Source of the DNA: DAHUYF01 sp963838385 | Lineage (GTDB): Bacteria; Pseudomonadota; Alphaproteobacteria; ATCC43930; CGMCC-115725 | Reading direction: 5' to 3' | Assembly (NCBI GenBank): GCA_963838385.1 | Contig: CAWIRE010000001.1 | Coordinates: forward strand, 1,860,001 to 1,924,000 | DNA length: 64,000 nucleotides | In this document: one piece after another, positions 59,975 through 64,000 of the stretch | How the letters are laid out: every line of letters begins with the position of its first letter | How positions within the stretch are numbered: the first letter of the stretch is position 1 | Made by a program: the position numbers and the translations under genes | The notes under the pieces: generated by a model | Databases searched by the model: none | The model's input: the letters and a program-made list of their open reading frames with translations, nothing else | Told to the model about the DNA's origin: nothing

Positions 59975-61186
59975 ATGGATCACGCCGACATCGCCGGGCT
60001 CGCCGACTGGGTGATCGAGAAAGGCCTCGCCGGCGCCTCGGAGACGGCGCTGGTCGCCGGGTTCTGCCGCCGCGCGCGCGAGGCGGGCCTGCCGGTGGCA
60101 CGCGCCATGGTGTTGGTGGACACGCTGCACCCCATCCATGAAGGGCGCTTCTTTCGCTGGCGCGCGGACGCGCCGGAGCAGGCCGCGATCGTCGAATACG
60201 GCCCCACCCGCGAGGGCGAGGCGGCAGAGCGCTGGCGGCGCAGTCCGTTCTACCGCTTGACCGAATCGGGCGAGAAGCTGCTCCGCCAGCGGCTCGACGC
60301 GCCCGACACGCCCTCCTATCTCACCTTCGACGAGCTGCGCGCCGATGGCATGGTCGACTATCTCGCGCTCATCCATCGCTTCGCCGCCGACGGCGTCATC
60401 GGCGAGATGGACTGCATCTATTCCTCCTGGGCGACGGACCGGGCGGCGGGCTTCAGCGACGAGGACATCGCGGCGCTGCGCCGGCTCGGCGCCACGCTCG
60501 GCCTCGCCGTGAAGTCCGCGTCGCTGGCGCGCATCGCCGCCACGCTGGTGGAGACCTATCTCGGCCGCGACGCCGGCAAGCGGGTGCTGCACGGCGTCAT
60601 CGGCCGCGGCGTCGCCGAGAAGATCAGCGCGGTGATCTGGTACAGCGACCTGCGCGGCTATACCCGGATCTCCGACACGGCGGCGCCGGAGCAGATCATC
60701 CCCTTCCTCAACGATTATGCCGGCGCCATCATCTCGGCGATCGAAGGCGAGGGCGGCGACGTGCTGAAGCTGATCGGCGACGGCATCCTGGCGCTGTTTC
60801 CGGCCGAGGCGCCGGGCGGCGCCTGCGCCCGGGCGCTCGCCGCCGCCGAGGCCGCGCAGCGCCAGACCGCCGAGCTCAGCGCGCGCCGCGCCGCGGCCGG
60901 CCTGCCGGTCACGGAGTTCTATCTCGGCCTCCATGCCGGCGCGATGTTCTACGGCAATATCGGCAGCGTCACGCGGCTCGACTTCACCGTCGTCGGACCG
61001 GCGGTGAACATGGCCAGCCGCATCGCCGCGATGTGCCGCTCGGCCGAGCAGCCGCTGCTGCTGTCCTCGGCCTTCGTCGATGCCGCGGGTCCCGAGGCGC
61101 GCCCGAGCTTCGTCTCGGTCGGCCGCTACGCGCTGCGCGGCGTCGGCCGGGCGCAGGAGCTCTTCACCCTGGACCGCCCGCGCTGA
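59975..61186 (+). CDS. Class III adenylate cyclase with an N-terminal regulatory region
   Basis: The 403-residue cytosolic protein has a C-terminal class III cyclase domain: the first metal-binding Asp225 in WYSDLRGYTRISD, a substrate-selecting lysine and the second Asp269 in VLKLIGDGILALF, and DFTVVGPAVNMASRI with the transition-state asparagine/arginine segment. Lys265 fits adenine specificity. The N-terminal 200 residues match the region common to alphaproteobacterial cyclases of this kind. The 3' end overlaps the convergent LysR gene by 23 nt. A cAMP source fits the CRP-like site at 17423. Confidence 0.9.
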   Translation: MDHADIAGLADWVIEKGLAGASETALVAGFCRRAREAGLPVARAMVLVDTLHPIHEGRFFRWRADAPEQAAIVEYGPTREGEAAERWRRSPFYRLTESGEKLLRQRLDAPDTPSYLTFDELRADGMVDYLALIHRFAADGVIGEMDCIYSSWATDRAAGFSDEDIAALRRLGATLGLAVKSASLARIAATLVETYLGRDAGKRVLHGVIGRGVAEKISAVIWYSDLRGYTRISDTAAPEQIIPFLNDYAGAIISAIEGEGGDVLKLIGDGILALFPAEAPGGACARALAAAEAAQRQTAELSARRAAAGLPVTEFYLGLHAGAMFYGNIGSVTRLDFTVVGPAVNMASRIAAMCRSAEQPLLLSSAFVDAAGPEARPSFVSVGRYALRGVGRAQELFTLDRPR

Positions 61187-62075
61187 GCTTGGCATAAGCC
61201 GCGAGATCCGCGGCGAGATGATCGAACAGCAGCCGCACCCGCCGGCTGGCGCGGAGATCCTCATGATGCGCCAGCCACAGCTCGAGCGAGAAGCGCACCG
61301 CCTGCGGCAGCACCGGCACCAGCGCGCCATCGCGCCGCGCGATCCCGTGCTGGCAGCCGCCGATGCCGAGCCCGGCGCGCAGCGCCGCGAGCTGCGCGAG
61401 GTCGCTGTCGCTGCGGAAGGCGAAGAGCTCGCGCGTCACGGGCAGGGCGGCGCCGGCGATGCTGCGCCAGGAGCTGTCGTCGCGATCGAAGCCGATGAGC
61501 GGATGCCGCCGCAGCTCGTCGACGCGGCGCGGCAATCCCCTGGCCTCGACATAGGAGCGATGCGCGTAAAGCCCGAGGCCGACCGCGCCGACGCGCCGCG
61601 CCACCAGCGCCGCCTGGCGCGGCCGCGTCATGCGCAGCGCCAGATCGGCCTCGCGCCGCAGCAGATCCTCGTTGCGGTTGCTCAGCACCAGCTCGATCGC
61701 GATGTGCGGATGGCGCCCGCGGAAGCGCGCCAGCATGGCCGGCAGCACCTCCGCACCCATGATCTCGCTGGCGGTGAGCCGCACCGTGCCGCGCTCTTCC
61801 TCCGCCTCGCCGGAAGCGGCGCGGCGCAAGGCCTCGGCACCCGCCGCCATCGCCTCGGCATGGGTCGCGAGATCAAGCGCGGCCGGCGTCGGCACGAGGC
61901 CGGAGGGCGAGCGGGTGAAGAGCGCCACTTTCAACGCCGCTTCCAGCGCGGCGATGTGGCGACCCAGCGTGGGCTGCGTCAGGCGCAGCCGGCGCGCGGC
62001 GGCGGAGAGGCTGCCCTGGCGCAGCACGGCGAGAAAGGAGCGGTAGAGCTCCCATCCGGGCTCGGCGGTCGTCAT
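61164..62075 (-). CDS. LysR-family transcriptional regulator
   Basis: The 303-residue regulator has a LysR HTH (LSAAARRLRLTQPTLGRHIA, about residues 23-42) and a substrate-binding domain with VPVLPQAVRFSLELWLAHHE near the end. It is divergent from the epimerase gene with 92 bp between, the classical arrangement in which the LysR protein controls its neighbour. Confidence 0.93.
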   Translation of the reverse strand: MTTAEPGWELYRSFLAVLRQGSLSAAARRLRLTQPTLGRHIAALEAALKVALFTRSPSGLVPTPAALDLATHAEAMAAGAEALRRAASGEAEEERGTVRLTASEIMGAEVLPAMLARFRGRHPHIAIELVLSNRNEDLLRREADLALRMTRPRQAALVARRVGAVGLGLYAHRSYVEARGLPRRVDELRRHPLIGFDRDDSSWRSIAGAALPVTRELFAFRSDSDLAQLAALRAGLGIGGCQHGIARRDGALVPVLPQAVRFSLELWLAHHEDLRASRRVRLLFDHLAADLAAYAKLSAGGPG

Positions 62076-62167
62076 ACGAAAATGTATATCGATTATAGAG
62101 AATTTGCCAATTTCCGTTTATCCCGTCCGGCGCCATCCTCCCTCCATCCGAACCCGAGGAGGACCGC
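62076..62167. promoter_or_regulatory. Divergent LysR/epimerase promoter region
   Basis: The AT-rich core (about 62080-62125) contains TATATCGATTATA, a near-palindrome fitting the T-N11-A pattern of LysR sites. AGGAGG lies 8 nt upstream of the epimerase start. Confidence 0.55.
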
Positions 62168-63193
62168 ATGACCACGACCGACACCCCGACCGCGCTCGTC
62201 GTCGGCGCCACCGGCGGCATCGGCGGCGAGACCGCGAAGGCGCTGCTCGCCGCCGGCTGGCGCGTGCGCGCGCTCACCCGCGACCTCGCCCGCGCCCGCC
62301 GCGACTTCGCCGGGCTGGGAGCGGTGGAATGGGTCGCCGGCGACGCCCTGCGCGCGGCCGACGTCATCGCCGCGGCGCAAGGGACGCGGCTCATCCTCCA
62401 CGGCGCCAACCCGCCGGGCTATCGCAACTGGCGCGGCTTGGTGATGCCGATGCTGGAAAGCTCCGTCAGCGCCGCGCGCGCCAGCGGCGCCCGGCTGGTG
62501 CTGCCGGGCACGGTCTACAATTTCGGGCCCGATGCGGGAGAGATGATCGACGAGCGCTCGCCGCAGCATCCGGTGACGCGCAAGGGGCGGATCCGCGTCG
62601 AGATGGAGGCGCTGCTGGCGCGCGCCGCGCGGGAGGGCGTGCGCTCGCTGGTGGTGCGCGCCGGCGACTATTTCGGCGGCCATGCGCCGAACTCCTGGTT
62701 CAGCGCGGCCATGGTGCGTCCGGACCGGCCGGTGAGCTTCGTCGTCTATCCCGGCCGGCGCGCGGTCGGCCATGCCTTCGCCTATCTGCCGGATCTCGCC
62801 CAGGCGATCCTGCGGCTGGCGGCGATCGACGCGCAGTTAGCGCCGTTCGAGGTGGTGCAGTTCGCCGGCCATTGGCTGCCGCGCGGCGATAGCATCGCCG
62901 AAGCGATCCGCCGCGTGGCTTGCGCGCCGCGCGCGCCCATCCTGCCGCTGCCGGCGGCGCTGCTCTATCTCGCGGCGCCCTTCAGCACGACTTTCCGCGA
63001 GATGATCGAGATGCGCTATCTCTGGCGCCGCCCGCTGCGGCTCGACAATGCCCGGCTCGAGGCGCTGATCGGCCCCGAGCCGCACACCCCGCTCGACGAA
63101 GCGGTGCGGCAAAGCCTCGAGGCGCTGGGCTGTCTCGCAGCCGCGGCGGAGCCGCAACCGGCCGGCTATGCCAGCCAGTGCAGCACGAGATAG
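62168..63193 (+). CDS. NAD(P)-dependent epimerase/dehydratase (extended SDR, NmrA-like)
   Basis: The 341-residue protein begins with a Rossmann GxxGxxG (LVVGATGGIGGETAKALLAAG) and has the atypical SDR pattern of NAD-dependent epimerases, with GARLVLPGTVYNFGPD and a YxxxK-like region that is not clear. Substrate is unknown; LysR-controlled proteins of this kind are often linked to detoxification or cofactor-dependent reduction. Its last 28 nt overlap a convergent small gene. Confidence 0.87.
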   Translation: MTTTDTPTALVVGATGGIGGETAKALLAAGWRVRALTRDLARARRDFAGLGAVEWVAGDALRAADVIAAAQGTRLILHGANPPGYRNWRGLVMPMLESSVSAARASGARLVLPGTVYNFGPDAGEMIDERSPQHPVTRKGRIRVEMEALLARAAREGVRSLVVRAGDYFGGHAPNSWFSAAMVRPDRPVSFVVYPGRRAVGHAFAYLPDLAQAILRLAAIDAQLAPFEVVQFAGHWLPRGDSIAEAIRRVACAPRAPILPLPAALLYLAAPFSTTFREMIEMRYLWRRPLRLDNARLEALIGPEPHTPLDEAVRQSLEALGCLAAAAEPQPAGYASQCSTR

Positions 63194-63282
63194 GCGGCGG
63201 CCGACAGCAGCAGCCAGGCGGCGAGCGCGAGCATCAGGCCGAGGGCGAGCGCCCCGGCGCGCCTCGCCCGGAGGCCGGTCAT
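63166..63282 (-). CDS. 38-residue single-pass membrane protein
   Basis: The frame encodes a basic N-terminus (MTGLRARRAG) followed by a long hydrophobic segment (ALALGLMLALAAWLLLSAAA) and a short tail. The ATG lies 1 nt after the stop of the peptidoglycan-binding lipoprotein gene (TGA-C-ATG), which suggests translational coupling. I do not recognise a family, and the end overlaps the epimerase gene. Confidence 0.6.
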   Translation of the reverse strand: MTGLRARRAGALALGLMLALAAWLLLSAAAYLVLHWLA

Positions 63283-63283
63283 G

Positions 63284-63832
63284 TCACTGCGGCGCGGCAG
63301 GATTGGCGCCGAGCCACTGGCTCATCTCGGCAACCGCCTTGGCGCATCGCGCCACGTCCGTCTCGCCGTCGCAGGGCGTGTGGCCGGCGTCATCCGCTGC
63401 GGTCGCGGCGCCGTCTTGCGCGATCGCGGCATGGAACTGCCGGATCGTGCCGAGACACTCGATCGCGGCGATGCCGCGTGCGGTGCAGAGATGCAGCAGG
63501 TCGTTGTTCTCCAGCGCATAGGCCGTGTGCTCGTCGAGCTGGCCGGTGACCGGCAGCGTTACCTGCCGCTGATAGGCCTGGAGCGCGCTTCTGGTCTGCG
63601 GGCCCAGCGTGCCGTTGGTGGTGCCGCGATAGAGGCCGAGGGCGCGCAACCGGCGCTGTGCCTGCGCCACCCGGCGCTGCTCGGGATCCTCGCCTTTCAC
63701 CAGAAGAGGCGGCGGCGCCGGCGCGGGCGCGGCCGCGAGATGCCGGTCGGAGGCGCTGAAGGCGCAGCCCGGGAGCGCCAGCGAAAACTGCAGCAGGGCA
63801 ACGAGGGCGGCGGCGAGCCGATAGCTCCGCAT
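63284..63832 (-). CDS. Peptidoglycan-binding domain lipoprotein
   Basis: The 182-residue product has a lipoprotein signal (lipobox LPGC near residue 23), a proline/alanine-rich linker (APAPAPPPLL), a PG_binding_1 domain (VAQAQRRLRALGLYRGTTNG, QTRSALQAYQRQVTLPVTG) and a C-terminal region with three cysteines. It should be an envelope protein anchored in a membrane and touching peptidoglycan. ATG 63832 is the only start that begins the signal peptide properly. Confidence 0.85.
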   Translation of the reverse strand: MRSYRLAAALVALLQFSLALPGCAFSASDRHLAAAPAPAPPPLLVKGEDPEQRRVAQAQRRLRALGLYRGTTNGTLGPQTRSALQAYQRQVTLPVTGQLDEHTAYALENNDLLHLCTARGIAAIECLGTIRQFHAAIAQDGAATAADDAGHTPCDGETDVARCAKAVAEMSQWLGANPAAPQ

Positions 63833-63972
63833 CGAACAATCCCCAAAGGTGCTGCGCGTAGAGAACGCGCGGAGTCGCCATCGGGGGTTGAGCATGGGCG
63901 CGTGCCATCAAGCTTGTCCACCGCGACTCGCCCGGTCGACCCTGTGTGAATTTTGTGGCGCGACGCCTCCGC

Positions 63973-64000
63973 TCAGCCCGCGGCGAGCCGCCGCAGGAGG
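63973..64000 (-). other. Possible 3' end of a minus-strand gene entering from the right
   Basis: On the minus strand the last bases read LLRRLAAG followed by a TGA at 63973-63975. The stretch is short, so this is only a hint that another gene lies beyond the window. The bases 63833-63972 show no gene. Confidence 0.25.

Noticed and set aside
57971..61330. A minus-strand open frame of more than 1100 codons
   Set aside because: It covers four well-supported genes on both strands, has an extreme Arg/Ala/Gly/Gln composition and no domain pattern; such frames arise in GC-rich DNA opposite real genes.

Overview
The window is a GC-rich chromosome segment from an alphaproteobacterium, most likely of the Rhodospirillales type. 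This is inferred from the company of an EipB-type envelope protein, a DUF2852 protein, PleC/DivJ-like histidine kinases, a DHA phosphotransferase operon with its own EI and HPr, and an sHdr sulfur-oxidation locus with the LipS1/LipS2/LipT lipoate machinery. Gene density is very high, ATGA start/stop overlaps are common, and I saw no rRNA, tRNA, CRISPR array, prophage or intact transposase.

Layout. 1-5222: a sugar/polyol ABC importer operon (minus strand; Tat-exported binding protein, two permeases, a small membrane protein, and an ATPase cut by the window edge), divergent from a PfkB-family kinase. 5230-9575: dihydroxyacetone kinase operon dhaL-dhaM-HPr-EI-HTH-dhaK (minus), with a palindromic operator candidate upstream of dhaL. 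9937-17832: assorted genes (ABM monooxygenase, cardiolipin synthase, VOC protein, CBS-type histidine kinase, quinone oxidoreductase, YgjV, Mug, small lipoprotein, DUF4168, a secreted repeat protein behind a perfect CRP-like site).

17863-34938 is the most distinctive region: a large sHdr (sulfur-oxidizing heterodisulfide-reductase-like) locus. The minus arm runs LipS2, LipT, LipS1, an sLpl ligase fused to an alpha/beta hydrolase, then an ArsR-type regulator with the cysteine spacing of the sulfane-sulfur sensors SqrR/BigR. The plus arm runs a degenerate glutamine amidotransferase, DsrE, sHdrC1-B1-A-Hyp-C2-B2, an unknown protein, lipoate-binding protein LbpA, two tandem DsrE-TusA pairs, an SQR-like flavoprotein and a DUF1641 protein. 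The logic known for such loci is that TusA/DsrE proteins hand sulfane sulfur to the sHdr complex, LbpA carries it on a dedicated lipoyl arm, and sulfite is released. An ATTC-N8-GAAT site and a good sigma-70-type promoter sit ahead of the structural genes. sHdrA carries a one-base insertion near its 3' end that fuses it in frame to Hyp.

34935-35218 is a MITE-like palindromic element with 31-bp perfect terminal repeats inserted at a CTAG that serves as stop codon for two convergent genes. 35215-38780: LysR regulator, YeiH-type exporter and type II NADH dehydrogenase, which could be linked to sulfite/sulfate export and respiration. 38963-42793: small lipoprotein, HicAB toxin-antitoxin with a perfect palindromic operator, an Ada-AlkA fusion with an overlapping Ogt, and EipB. 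43055-47259: TetR with apparent shared operators, DUF2852, a membrane histidine kinase and a pentapeptide-repeat protein. 47429-58704: mainly fatty-acid/acyl-CoA metabolism (FadJ, FadA, thioesterase-like, acyl-CoA ligase, FAD-linked oxidase, enoyl-CoA hydratase) with an LpxR-like protein, a Nudix hydrolase and a spermidine-synthase-like protein. 58796-64000: MFS transporter, class III adenylate cyclase, LysR divergent from an NAD-dependent epimerase, and a small membrane protein coupled to a peptidoglycan-binding lipoprotein.
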